Notes: generated by a model not told the origin, from the sequence alone. Positions 35,711-48,600 are shown, counted from the first letter of the stretch. The stretch is DNA of 64,000 nucleotides from Petrosia ficiformis (GCA_947044365.1 OX345645.1:2594856-2658855), one strand, 5' to 3'. A program made the numbers and translations.

Positions 35711-38073
35711 ATGAATGGATTATCCCTTTCTGAGTTATGTTATCTATTCTGTTGTCCTCCATGTCCTTCAAGAATCGCCGCAAAACTTGCATTTCTTCCC
35801 CCAGAGGGTACATACACACTTGTAGATGACGACGAAAGAGAAGGCACCTGTGTTCTTCATTTAACTGATAGATCTGACTGGCAGTACAGTCAGAGAGAGT
35901 TAGAAACAATCGAAGTGTTTCGTACAAGAACTCGAAGTGGTAACAGTATAGCATGTATGTATGTGAAGAACACAGAAAACCCACAATTCACTCTTCTATT
36001 TAGCCATGGAAATGCTGTTGATTTAGGACAGATGTCTAGCTTCTTTGTTGGTCTTGGGTCTCGAATCGGGTGTAATATTATGGCATATGATTATTCAGGA
36101 TATGGTAGTAGTACTGGAAAACCTACGGAATCAAACCTTTATGCTGATACAGAAGCTGCATGGCAAGCTCTACTGACTCGATACAATCTTCGGCCTGACC
36201 AGGTTATTTTATATGGACAAAGTATAGGTACTGTTGCAGCAGTTGATTTAGCAACCAGACATGAGGTTGCTGGTATAATCTTACACTCACCTCTTATGTC
36301 AGGAATGAGAGTAGCATTCCCTGACACAAACAGAACGTGGTGCTTTGATCCATTTCCGAGGTAAGCAAGTTAAATGTTTACTTAAAACAACTGTTTCTAT
36401 GTAGCCACGTTATAGTGAGTATATTTATTATGGCCAAAAAAGGTTATCCTTTTCATTGTTTCAATTTTATTTGTGTGTCAATTGAAAAGCTTACAGTGCT
36501 TAATTAAATTATGTGAACTTGATTAATTAATGGTGTTGTAATTTTTAAGAATGTGCTCATCTATACTAATTTGTAGATACTAATCGTTCATCTTCATCTT
36601 GAGCTGAGAATAAACAATTAAAGAACCTTTACATGATTGCATGATAAGAAAAAGAGAAATGTTCAATTTTAAGTGGCAATTATATACAGTTCGGCTTAAT
36701 ATAATATGGTCTTCAAAATCCTTTGTGGAAACATTTCATGTTATTTATAAATTTTGATGATGAATAGTGGTACTTCATAGATGCTAATGATTATTCACGT
36801 TCACTTTGACCCCAGTAAAATGTTTATAACTTCAGTTTGGAATGATCAACAATCTTTTTACCCACATCATTTTCACATATTATCCTTCCTGTTCATTTTT
36901 GTGTATGTCAAATATGAATCCATTGCTTCATTATTGAACTACAGTATAATCATGTATTAGCATGTGGCATTCAACTATACACTATATTGTAATATATAAA
37001 GTCATCACATCCTAATTTGAGAACATTGTGAATGTAAACAGACTTTATGTAGTCTGAGAATACTGTATTGTTTCAAATTTCAGAGAAATGACAATGATAT
37101 TATATTTTGGGTGACAGTGAATTTAATATTGCAGTATAGTGGGTTTTCAATAGTGACAATTATTACACTTATATGGCTGTTTTTCTATCTTTATCTTATC
37201 TTTTGTGATAATATTTTGATTATCATTCTTACCGATACTCTTATTGTGTAGTTTGAATGAGAAACGTGAATTTGCTTGAATAAAATGTAATATGGTGGTA
37301 CATATATAATTTCTGTGTTTTTTTTATAGCACTACTATAGACAAATAACAAATATATAACACACTCAGAAATGTGTAAATGTGTTTTACTATTTCACATA
37401 TTAATTTTGTTGATGTTGTATGGCTAATGATATTCATAGCGCAAGCAAGAATGATTACAATTTGCTATCAAAACAAAACATGATAGTGAGGACAAAAATC
37501 AGTAGCCATTCAGCCATTTTGTATAAGAGTTACATATCTAGGTGGAGTTTTTATTGAGCCTTATTAACATGGTAGAATACTGCTAAGACCTTCGGGTTGA
37601 AACGTTCAGTTTTAATAAATAATTTTTTTGATAAATTTTTTTATTAATAAAGAAAATTCTACCGTGTTAATAAGGCTCAATAAAAAACTCCACTTAATTA
37701 TTACAACATGGTACTGTGTAATAAGACATTATCTAGGCGGAGCTTGCTCTTTCTGGATACCAAATTTATTTGGCTTTATAATACATAATAGCTGATAGCA
37801 ATTGTCCTCTATAACAGTTGTCATTTATTAAATATTTTATTTTCTATTTACAGTATAGAGAAAGTGTCTCGTATAACATCAACAATTCTTGTAATCCATG
37901 GTACTGAAGATGAAGTAATTGATTTCTCCCACGGGTTAGCCATGTTTGAGAGGGCTCCTCGTACGGTAGAACCCCTTTGGGTGGAAGGAGCTGGTCACAA
38001 TGATGTAGAATTGTATGGACAGTACTTGGACAGACTAAGAAGATTCATAAATCATGAAATTGGGTCTTCTTAA
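35711..38073 (+). CDS. ABHD17: ABHD17 protein depalmitoylase
   Basis: An alpha/beta hydrolase that removes palmitate from membrane proteins such as Ras and PSD-95 at the plasma membrane. Two exons (35711-36360, 37854-38073) encode 289 residues; human ABHD17B has 288. The N-terminal cysteine cluster ([11 protein letters not shown]) is the site palmitoylated in the family. [15 protein letters not shown] and [15 protein letters not shown] are nearly invariant. The triad is visible: Ser171 in GQSIG, Asp236 in HGTEDEV and His265 in [14 protein letters not shown], each one residue after the human positions. The codon split by the intron rejoins as serine. The 1493-nt intron holds a family-A repeat (36795-37046) and a fold-back element (37541-37694). 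Confidence 0.97.
36795..37046 (+). repeat. family-A MITE-like copy
   Basis: Nearly full-length: CACGTTCACTTTGACCCCAG, AATGATCAACAATCTTTTTA, TACAGTATAATCATGTATTA, and ends GTGAATGTAAACAGACTTTA. It is in the ABHD17 intron. Confidence 0.8.
37541..37694. repeat. 154-bp fold-back element, 38-bp arms
   Basis: Left arm GGTGGAGTTTTTATTGAGCC through GGTAGAAT and right arm ATTCTACC through GGCTCAATAAAAAACTCCAC are inverted with two or three differences. The loop contains GGGTTGAAACGTTC. TA flanks both ends, which would fit a TA-target MITE. It is in the ABHD17 intron. Confidence 0.85.
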
Positions 38074-38940
38074 ATTCTATTCTATGATCCACAAACTCCA
38101 TTATGTGTATGTACGTATTTAAAATTACTTTTCTGTGTACTGTACATAAATATATGAGCTGTCTGTTTTCATTAGGTGTAAAATGTGGATTCATCTAAAT
38201 TAACCATTATTTTTAATTGTCAGTCATCTACGACATGTTATATTCATTTCAATTTTCAATTGAATTTAGCTATGTATAATAGTTCTTATAAAAGAAGTCT
38301 TTCTCTTTGTGTCTAATCTTGTGTGTTCAGATGTATGTGTAAAGTGAATGGAAGAAGTTGCAGAAGGAGAGTCATTATTCAACACCAAAAAATTCTTTTC
38401 ATCTCATTTTTTTCAATGAAAGCAATTTCTGTAAGGTTAAGATTATCTGTTATTTCTCGAAGAACATGAAGAATTACACAATAGTTTAAATGATGCTGAG
38501 TCATTGAATTGCTAAGGTAAATTTTAATGCACCTCGAGTGATTCATACAGTGATTGTACATGTATGTGTATATGTCAATAATAGGGGGGCCAGGCCCCCC
38601 TATTCCTACTCCACTGAAACACATCTAACCCTACAATTATTTTGCTGGTAGTTTCTGCATGTAACCTTCATGACTATAAATAGTAACAAAACAGCATACA
38701 ATGGCATTGCCTAGAATGTATGATGTCATATGGTTGTCTGGAAACAACCACTTTGACTAAATATTGGTGTAATACTGAGCTATGTTGTTGTATTAGTAAT
38801 CCAAGCATCTAGGGTTTTTTTAATTAAAGCTCACAACTAAAAAAATAACGAGCAACTGCAGCAAAAGTGTACTCTGATAACCAGTTTCCTAAATGGTAGG
38901 AGGGGCTGGGATTGCAAAGATCACGTGATCAGATAAATGG
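38074..38940. other. intergenic
   Basis: No coding signal. It includes a 25-bp GC-rich inverted repeat at 38580-38604 (AATAGGGGGGCC arms around one A), unlike the AT-rich surroundings. Confidence 0.6.
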
Positions 38941-39843
38941 CTGGTGAAACTTCCAGAAGAGATAACAGAGTTGAAATGGCTAAACATTCTTCATCTGAAT
39001 AACAATCACTCATCCATCAAATATAAGCAACATGAACTTTCTAAATATTAGCTTTAACAGTGTAACTTGTCTACATCTTTTTCTATGTTGAGGAATTATG
39101 GTTAGCCTTGTGTTCTCTAGATGAATTCCCAGTAGAGATATGAGATCTGAGGAAATTAAACTATCAAAGAACAAGTTTTCTTCATTACCAGTTGAATTTG
39201 GTCACCAGAAGTAGGAATGGTTTTCACTGAGTACTAACAGACTGAATAGTATTGCATGTATTTTTGAAGACCTAAGAAGCTTGAAAGTGTTTGAACTTAA
39301 TTGAACTTTAATGACTATCCCAAATGTTATATCACTCGCATCACAAACGATTGTGCATTATGGTTAATCACTTCTTGTAAACTAGTCAAACTGAGATAAC
39401 TCAATTGAATCTTTTACCAATGCTTTACCTTGGATTTTTAGTCCTGTGGGCCAGCCTCTTGGAGCGAAGGGGCTGGCCTGCAAGAGTAGATTTTGTATAC
39501 ACACAAAATGGTATTCAAAAATGGAAGAAAATTCCCGCTCTGATTTTTGATAATAATTATAACTATTATTTCAACATGTACAACTAAATGAGTTACAGAA
39601 CCTAAATGAACTGATTAACTTATTTTCTTGTGTAAGGAAACTTAGTCTCATCACTCCAGTGGACTAGTAGTCTCATGTAGCCAGACCTAACATACTTGCA
39701 GTGGGTTGTGTGTGGCTACACAAGACTAATGGCCAGGTCCTCACATGGGAGCCCCATAAGCTAGAGGCCTTCATTGAGAAGGATTCGTGTTATTTAAAAC
39801 ACAAGTGTAAAGAACTTTTGTTTACTGCTGACCAGCTTGTTTA
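38941..39843 (+). pseudogene. decayed leucine-rich-repeat gene
   Basis: Scattered LRR phrases occur in shifting frames. LPEEITELKWLNILHLNNN lies at 38950-39006. EFPVEI, a stop, then DLRKL occur near 39121, and frame-shifted KLSKNKFSSLPVEF near 39160. NRLNSIACIFEDLRSLKVF lies at 39238-39294, and ELQNLNELINL near 39589. Stops and frameshifts separate them, so no intact product is possible. The stretch 39680-39840 may be its former C-terminal part, but I cannot assign a domain. It ends where a small transposon is inserted. Confidence 0.7.
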
Positions 39844-39852
39844 TGCAGTGTA

Positions 39853-40057
39853 GTGTTTTTGATATGGTGCACCATTGGCCAAAAGAGCTTCTTATTTGGC
39901 ACTGCACAGTTCTCTCTTTGGGCCAGTGGTGCAGTTAATTATGATTATATTGTCACTAACAGCATTAACTCTAATAATTGGCTCAAGATGTATTCTCAAT
40001 GGCGCACCATTTTTGAGCCAATTTGGCCCAAGCTTCAAAACTTATCAAAAACTCTGA
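39853..40057 (+). mobile_element. hAT-like MITE with 9-bp target duplication
   Basis: A 205-bp element whose ends AGTGTTTTTGATA (39852-39864) and TATCAAAAACTC (40043-40054) are near-perfect inverted repeats. TGCAGTGTA flanks it on both sides (39844-39852 and 40058-40066). A second copy lies at 58811-59033 in the opposite orientation. It has no coding capacity. An 8- or 9-bp duplication with short terminal repeats fits non-autonomous hAT elements. Confidence 0.8.
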
Positions 40058-40547
40058 TGCAGTGTATAATGTACTATATATATAGATCCACTTGCGTTCA
40101 TCTTTCATCTGATGAAATTCCAATCTATCCATAGTATAAACGAATGGTGCATGTCTAATTTTCAATTAATTTATTTTTTAAAAAAAGTTTAAAGGGTGTG
40201 CACATAAATTCAGTTTTATTATAAAATTACTTTACATGTGTGGAAAATATGTTAACTTTGTATTAATGATATATTATACTTATAATGAAAAAAAGGGAGA
40301 AAGAAGTAAAGAACAGTTCTTCTTTAAATATTGTACCACCCATTACATTATCAAAAAAGACATTTGAAATGTCCAAGAAATGAACAAGTAATAATAATTT
40401 AAATATGCGTGATTTTCTTAGAAAGTGGGCCTACTATTTACTAGATAGAATTTGTTGAATAATATTGTTCCCAGAAGAAAGGAATAAGCAAAAACTATTG
40501 GAAAGATGTAGTGTGGTTTTGTTAATATATCTTTACTTACTATGTTC

Positions 40548-43500
40548 TCAACTAGTACCTGAAGGCTCCATAAATTTACTAAGCTTGTTTAAAGTGTGGT
40601 CATCTAATTTGCATAGGTCAAAATCAAAAGTAGATGCTGTGAGGTTGTATTGACCTGTCTGCTCAATAACATTGACTATCTCTTGCAATTGTTGTGGGTC
40701 TTGCAAAGAATTAAGATGCTTGTGAAGACGTTTCAGTGATGTCGTGTCCCAGGTGTTTGGTGATGTCTTCTTGGACGTTGTTTTCGTGGATTTTGCTGGT
40801 GGTTGTTCATCGCTTTCACTATCACTACTCGAGTCCGAACCACTTGAGTCTCCATTTTTCGTTTTCTTTTTTTTCGCACTTGGTTTTTTACCCGCAGTGA
40901 TGCTATCCTCATTGGGCCTCTTTGGTTTTTGTGGCGGCATTCCTCCAGTCCCTCCAGTGAGTACACCACCAGCTTTTATAAGCTTTTGCTTAAACTCATC
41001 ACTTGGATTTTGAAATGTTAGACATTCACTTCGAATTTGATTAATAGGAGGATCATTGAGGTTTGGTAAAAGTAGATCGTATTCAAAACGAACCTTTTTT
41101 GGTTCATCTTTATTTCGAAAGTAAACCTCTATTGGTAAATTAAAACTACCATATCCTGATTCTGATACTTGGTATGGGGGTTCCTTGACAACTGGATGGG
41201 AAGAGGATAAAAACATGACTATACTCTATTTTAATTACAATGTGTCAAATCATTAAATATTATACAATACAACAAACATTACTGCCAAATCAGCTTTTAA
41301 TCTCAAATGATGTTTATATACAATGTGGTCTCCAGAATTTTGTTAAAGAAGGTTTGTTTCTAAATAAGGTTTGTTTCTAAATTTAGTAATGATTTTAATT
41401 TAATGAGTGTAGTCTTACTTCAATTGTTTTTTTTAATGGCTGTCCCTATGATTGCTTTCCATAGGGTTGAAACTATAATATAATATAATTATATTTATAT
41501 GCTTATGTCACATACACATTGTATACATAGTTAAGGAAGTTGCGTTATTCCGGGGCTTGCTAAATTAATGGGCGTGAAATGTATGCTCGAGCTCTACAAG
41601 TCAGCAGGAAGAAAGCTGCTTGTACATGTAGCTTATATAGAATAATATATAGCTGTTCTAGATGAAATATATTGCTAAAGTTCTACAAGAATCTTTAAAA
41701 AGTAAGGAGAGTAGATTATGAAAAAATCACCCATGATTACTGAATAATGACACTGCAAAGCAATCATAGGGATACTTTTGTCTCCATATATCTTGTTATA
41801 TACAATAAAATTAGTCAAGAAGTGGTAAAATGGTAAATGTCTGTTTCATGATTGGTACTTAGGGTTCCAAAAAGGGCCTTCAAAAAAAAAAAGACTAGAG
41901 GCCTCACTGACATCATTAGTAACAACAGGCACCATTTCTGCTTGTAACTTCCACAAAGCTACAATGCATGTGGCAACCCAGTATAGGGAACTAAAATGGA
42001 AGATTGCTAAAAAATATGGGGCATTGTCCAAGCTGATGTTTTGAAACGGTGGAGCACAACTGAAGCTTGATTTTTGTCATTTTCTTGGAAAATCTTCTCT
42101 TTCGCTAAACAAGTTATAATCTGTACACAGTACTAGCAATAAACAGACAAAGAAACAGTTAAGAAGCCAAAATGCAAAAAAGTTTCAAGGCACGAAAGGA
42201 TGAATTAAAGTCCTGGTAGTGTAAATCCTTGTGGGATGCTAAAATTAACTCCTAAATGGCATATATAAGATACTGTAGATAAGAAAATGAGCCACTAGCT
42301 GGGTTTCATATCTTGGGAGTGGCTTGGATTATTGTAAGACTGTGAATGCGAAAATCATTCATTTGTCAAATAAGAATTTGTTAAATGCTTAACCTCATTG
42401 TTTAGCAATTTTGTACACATAGGTGGTATCCAGGAAGAGCTACTATTGCTCTACCTAAATTCCACATTTAGTTAGTTTATTGTTTTAAATGGACGAGTAA
42501 CAAGCATTTAAATATGAGGGTTTGACAAAATTCTTATTTGCATCCACAGTCACAAATATGTAATGGTCAGTGGTGTGGAAACAGCAGGACATTGTCTGAT
42601 AAATATAGTGAATGTCCGGTAAACTGAAACTAAACTGTATACAAAGTATATGGGGAGCAGGACAAGAGTGGTGAAAATAGGCCAAAATGTCCGGTAGTCA
42701 GCTCAATGTTTCCACACCCCTGGTAACGGTTTAAGAAATTAGAATAGAACACTTACTACATTATACAGAGTTAGAAGTTAACACTAATCTACAGGGCTAT
42801 CCTATCATAGTAGAGTATATAGTATAAATGTTTTTTTCCTCCCTTCGGTGTGAAACCCTAATTAAAGGTCATTTTTCTGTGGACAAGGTGAACTTGTCCA
42901 CAGAAAAATGTTCATAACTTTAGTTTAGAATTACCAACAATCTTTTTACCTGTACCATTTCATATAATCATCCTTTCTGATGTTTTTTTTTCTTTTTTGG
43001 GTATGTCATATTTTAATCCATAGCTTCATTATTACAGTATAGTCATGTATTAACCTTATGACATTAAACTATACACTATAGTACATATAAAGTCATCACA
43101 TCATAGTGGACATTGTGAATGTGAACAGACTTTAGTAGATACTCAAATGCTTACATTTAAAAACTTGCTATTTGACTAAATTTGATGCCGAAAAGAGCAA
43201 CCATTGCTCCTCATAAATACCCATAATGTAATACAAAATGGATGAATAGCAAGCGATTAAGAGTAAACATTTATCATCTTCGCAATGGTCTGCCTTCTCA
43301 GCTGCTGTCACATATATGATATATCATTTGTCATTAATAGAATACCAAACAGAGTTTCACTTAGAAAATTCGTTGGGGGGTATAGGGTTGTGCGTGAATA
43401 CCCTACCTTGGGCTCTAAATGAACGCTGTGGCAAGCATATGGTCCCCACTAGGGACAGGCAAAAAAAAAAAAACCAAAAAAAAAACAAGCATATTGTCAT

Positions 43501-44721
43501 ATTTATTTACACCGGAATATATCGTACCACCTTACTTAGAATATCACAATGTTTGCAAACAAAAGCACTATTGACATTTAACATGAGTATAAGACATAAA
43601 TTATTCTTCCCACACACTGTTGACCCTGTCAGTTAGGAGGAGAAACAATAGCAACAAATTTTAAATTTCAGTTTGCATTTGAATGTTCAACCACAGCAAC
43701 CTGATGTATAATCAGGCATAATAATTAATTCATGAAACACCTAATGAAATCATTAAAAAAATAATTTTGCTGAGCTACACATACACCCTGAAATGGCTAC
43801 TGAAAACAATTAATAGATTTGGAATTATCTTTGCAGTTTTTAATGTGTTGTAATCGCTTTATTAGTGCTGCCATTTTTAGTCATTCCTGATGTAAATTAT
43901 ATTAGACAGTTATAAAATAGAGTTGGGAAAGGAGTTAGATTTCCTGAGCCAAGATTGATTTAACAGCAGAATGAAGATGTATTGTTCTACAAATGATTTC
44001 AGTTTATTTTACAACAAATCAGTTTGTAAATTTGCACATTGTTTCGTTTTCTCTGGAGAGTTACCTAAATTTGCTTCAGTTAGGATATTAGATGAGTTTA
44101 TATGTTGTCTAATAACTACATGTAAAATGTATTATTCTGCACAGGCTTCCAGAATATATTGAGGTTACCAGGGCGAGTAATACAGATGGAAGGGGAAAGG
44201 GTGTGGCCTGGGATTTCCACCACTTAGTGCTGCATAATTTCATTGATAAGTTAGATTGTCGCATTTAATAAATTTTCATTGAAAATTCTTTCTACAACTT
44301 GTACCGTAAATAAAATGAATTATTCTTTAAAAAAATGGAATGTAATGTTATCCACAAATTATCTATAATGAATTTTCGATAAAAAGGGTGTGACCAGTTA
44401 ATTACGAGCCAGGTTTGATGATATTCACCATGTTATTGAGTTTATAATAATTTTACAATATAATTTTACTCACCTCTTCTTGGTTTAGGAAAACTTTCAT
44501 GAAGAAGGAATATTACTTTCTCTACAAAATGCTTGATGTCTTGACCTTCTTCGCCTCTCACCAAAATTGTCCAATCATGTGTATATCCTTCTTGAGTAGG
44601 TTTTTTTCTCCATTGAGCTGAATGGCCTAGTACCAACTTAATTTGAACCGCCTAGGAACATAATAAAATTAATTAATTAATTCAAGGGTACAACTCATTA
44701 TACAGCACACACCTGTGCCAT
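40548..44721 (-). CDS. MLLT3: AF9/ENL YEATS-domain protein
   Basis: A histone acyl-lysine reader of the super elongation and DOT1L complexes. Three coding exons (44721-44713, 44651-44474, 41191-40548) give 276 residues, against about 560 in vertebrate AF9 and ENL. Exon 1 is only ATG GCA CAG with a GTGTGT donor, followed by a 61-nt intron; the human first exon is also tiny. The YEATS domain is clear: [68 protein letters not shown] basic/serine-acidic linker with [11 protein letters not shown] and [13 protein letters not shown] follows. The C-terminal AHD that binds AF4 and DOT1L is intact: [35 protein letters not shown]. The long serine-rich middle of the vertebrate proteins is missing. The symbol stands for the shared MLLT1/MLLT3 ancestor. 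Confidence 0.93.
41192..44473 (-). other. large intron of the AF9/ENL gene
   Basis: A 3.28-kb intron without coding signal. It contains one family-A repeat, a 15-bp inverted pair (CCCTATGATTGCTTT at about 41449 and its complement at about 41758), and A-rich runs near 43460. Confidence 0.7.
42864..43136 (+). repeat. family-A MITE-like copy with internal hairpin
   Basis: Near full-length copy in the AF9 intron, ending GTGAATGTGAACAGACTTTA. Its left end is altered into a perfect hairpin at 42870-42910 (18-bp arms CATTTTTCTGTGGACAAG, loop GTGAA). Confidence 0.85.
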
Positions 44722-45672
44722 TTCCACTAGTCTTTCAAAGTTTCAGTAAATTTATTTTTGATTTGACTACACAACAACAAGTTCTGGTCTCTCTTAGGCA
44801 GTCTTAGTAGAGTAGTTACCACAAGAACAGTTTACCACTTCAATAAGGCGCCATTTACAAACAGTTCAGCCCCGTAATACTCCGCATATATTTCCGTATA
44901 GATCTACTGTTTTAAATAGGTGGAGCTAGGTACTTATGAGTAGGTGTGGTTTGTATATAGTTTTACAATAATTATAATAAAGTTTATTATGCAAGTCTTT
45001 TTCATTCACAGGTACATGAGATTGTAGATTCTGTTGTGTTATCTTCCTGACCGTATTTTGCCTTTCATTGTATATACTAAACTCATTAACTAGGCCTACT
45101 GCTCGTACGAAACTTCAGAAAAGCAATGCCCCATGTGATTAGCAGTTATCATCACTATATATATATAATACTTCAGGATCACAGGTGGATAGATGAAGGG
45201 CTACTTTTACTACTGAGTTATTATTCAGTTTGAGCCAGTCTTGAGTGTCAAAAGCTGACATGATATTACCACATTCTGCAGCTGCATGATATCTTGATTA
45301 GTTGTATAAGAATGCCAAACCTTTCAAAAATACAAGTAGGATTGAGAATGTTTCAAGTCAGCTTGAGAACCTCTCAAGTTGACTTCTGGTGTCCTTGATC
45401 CTTAGGGTCTCTTGTCATTAGGGTTTTAATCTAGCACACGTCAACTTCTCATGAAACATTCTCAGGCCTACTTGAAGAGTTCTGTATTTTTTGAAAGGTT
45501 TGCTGTTCTATATGGTTGGATTTTTTTTTGAGTCCTAGGTACAGATGAGATGTGCATGTGGTAATTATAAGAGTATATTATTGTATAATTGTAAAAAAAT
45601 TAATCAATAGACACCGTTGATGAAAGATTGTGACAATGTAAACACAAAATATTTCTATGTTTTCTATTTTCT

Positions 45673-48600
45673 TTATGGATATATTTTGAAAATTTGCTCA
45701 GCAACATTCAATGGCTTTGGTCTAACATCATTTGCCAACAATGCAGAGTTGCCTTGATATCTTGAATACTTGTCAATCACAAGACTTCGTTCCTAAAACA
45801 TGAAAGTTAGATATGTAATGTATGACATTTGTACAATATGCTCTGCATATAAGCGTTATAAGGTAATTACGTTACTGGCTTTACATTTTATGTTTCACTA
45901 CCTTTTCTCTTTGATCATCAGCCCATAGATAGGATTGAAAGTTGACAGAATACAGAAGAGGATATATATGTTCCAATAAAACTCTTTCCAGGAGTTTGGT
46001 CACACTGGAAAAACTAGCCTATTTGAACGGGAGAACTTAGCACTTTAATGTTTTACAAATTGACCAGATAGAACTAATGTCATTTCAACAAAATTATACA
46101 CTATGCATTATATAATAATATGTAATACAAAATATACACTTGCTATAAGTATGAGACCTATTACAAAACACAAATGGTATTTAAAAATAACTTACTCTAT
46201 CGCTTCTTTTAGTAGTTCGTAACTGTTGTCTCCATAAATCCTGTTTCAAAATTAACAATTATTTATGATGGTTGTACAAAAGTATTCTCACGTACTAGTG
46301 CTGAGTCCATCACATCAGGCTGATCCACTGCTTTTAGAAATATGTCTAACGAAGGCTTGTTGACATAAGCTGTTGACAAAGTTACTTGATAATTACAGTA
46401 GCATTGATTTGGCACTTACATGGTATAGGTAGCCCCATTCTATTACTAAGAAAAGCTTGTCCAATCTGTTGTCTAAAACAACCTATTGCTTTTAAATACT
46501 GATGACTGGTAACTAATGTCGATGGAAGCAAGCTGATAGTGAAAAAAAGGCAAAATGATTGATGACAGTTAGAATCAAAAAGACGGATTGAATAGTGGAT
46601 TGATGCAAGTTATAATTTTTTAGATTGGTTACCTGCAATCAGTTTTTGTTTCTCTGGTAGAGGTAACAAGTTGTACATATAGCCGTGGAGTTTGGTTCCT
46701 CTTCATAATAGATGGTACCCGACCACCTGATGCTAATAAAATGAATTCAGATTAATTAATAATAATTACAAGACTATTAGTGCAGATTAGAGTTGAACAA
46801 GGTTTGATATCACATTCAGGAACCTCATTTTAAGCAATCTGATTGGTCAATTCAATCTAGTCGTGGTAGAATTACTATTACTAACTTACTAACAAGAGTA
46901 TTAGTGCCGACCATCTGATGCTAGAATTCAGATTAATTAGTAATAATTACAAGACTATTAATGCAAATTAGAGTTAAACAAGGTTTGATATCACATTTAG
47001 GAACCTCATTTTAAGCAATCTGATTGGTCAATTCAATCTAGTGATGGTAGAATTACTATTACTAACAAGAGTATTAGTGCACATTAGAGCTAATACTTAT
47101 ACCAGTTTTGATATATTTCTCACAATATACATTTTCTTCATACGTACATGTAAATTATAGAAATCATCTCTCCATTATTAGTTAGTTAGATATACACTCA
47201 CCTTTTATTCCTAGAGCTGGATCAACTTCGACACCACTTTCAAATGGAGTTCCTCCATGTAATTTAAGCTCATAAGTCCTAAGCAATATGAAGCATTATT
47301 GTAAACATAATCATACCATCAAAGGTAATTTTTACGAGACAGCAGGATATATGCTTACTTGTTTGATGTTTGTGCACCTGTGTGATGATACAATGGTAGA
47401 CTGCTCCATCCACAACTAAACTCTCCTATTTGACCTGTCTTCTGCATTATAAAGATTTAATATCATAATGACTAAAGTCTATTGACATTCAATTAGCCCT
47501 TTGCATTACCATTGGAGCATATATAAACTTTGAGTACAAGAATGAGACTTGTATCAGTACAATGGGTTGAAACAGAGATTAACATAAAGTTTAAAGGTCA
47601 TTCACGTTCACCTTGTCCTCAGAAAAATGGTGATAACTTTAGTTTAGAATGACCAACAATCTTTTTACCTGCACCATTTTCATATAATTATCCTTCCCGA
47701 TCTTTTTTGTGTATGTCAAATTTTAATCCATTGCTTCATTACTGAGTTACAGTATAATCATGTATTAAACTTATGACATTAAATTATACACTATATTACA
47801 TATAAAATCATTACGTCCTAATTTTGAGGACATTGTGAATGTGAACAGACTATAGTTAACTAAGTCACAAGGCTTACCAAAAGGGGTTTTAATTATAGAA
47901 TGTAATTGTGTATAACATTATAGTGACAAGTAATTTTTAACTTCCTTACTTCTCTCTTGAATGTAATGGCCAGTTCAAACAGAAGCTCTGTAAGAAAAGA
48001 TATCATATGAATATGTAGTAGTACATATGATTGATTGTTTCACCTATATTTGGATCACTCAAATCTATTCTTGCAATTCCAACACGATGAAAGAGGCTAT
48101 TATTATTGGTAAGATTCTAGATATGAAAAGATCATCGCAAATAATACCCATGTAAACTATAGTAATGTAATTGTGTGGATGTTCTGTGTGTAAAATGCTG
48201 ATCTGTTACTTTAGAGCCTCATAGGAAGAATGTATCAGTTGTTTGATATTCATTATCATGATTATAATCCCACAACGGTTGCTTATTGTCTTCTCTGTAT
48301 ACATCACAGGTTTCTTTCAACATACAAATAACACAATAAAATCAGTGTTTTAGCTAGCTACACTTCAACAGTGTGCTTACACAAAAATCAAAGCATAATT
48401 TGTGATTTAATTGCATTCTTTTGACCACATCAAAGGGAAATGACATTGTATATAATGGCACAGCACCGCTTTAGCTAGAATCCTGAAACATCCTAAAGAA
48501 GCCCTTCAGACCGAAACAGTCTTTTATCATATTTTAATGTGTTACTGTCGTAACTCACAGAAACAATATTGTAATTATAATACAAATATCAATTATAATT

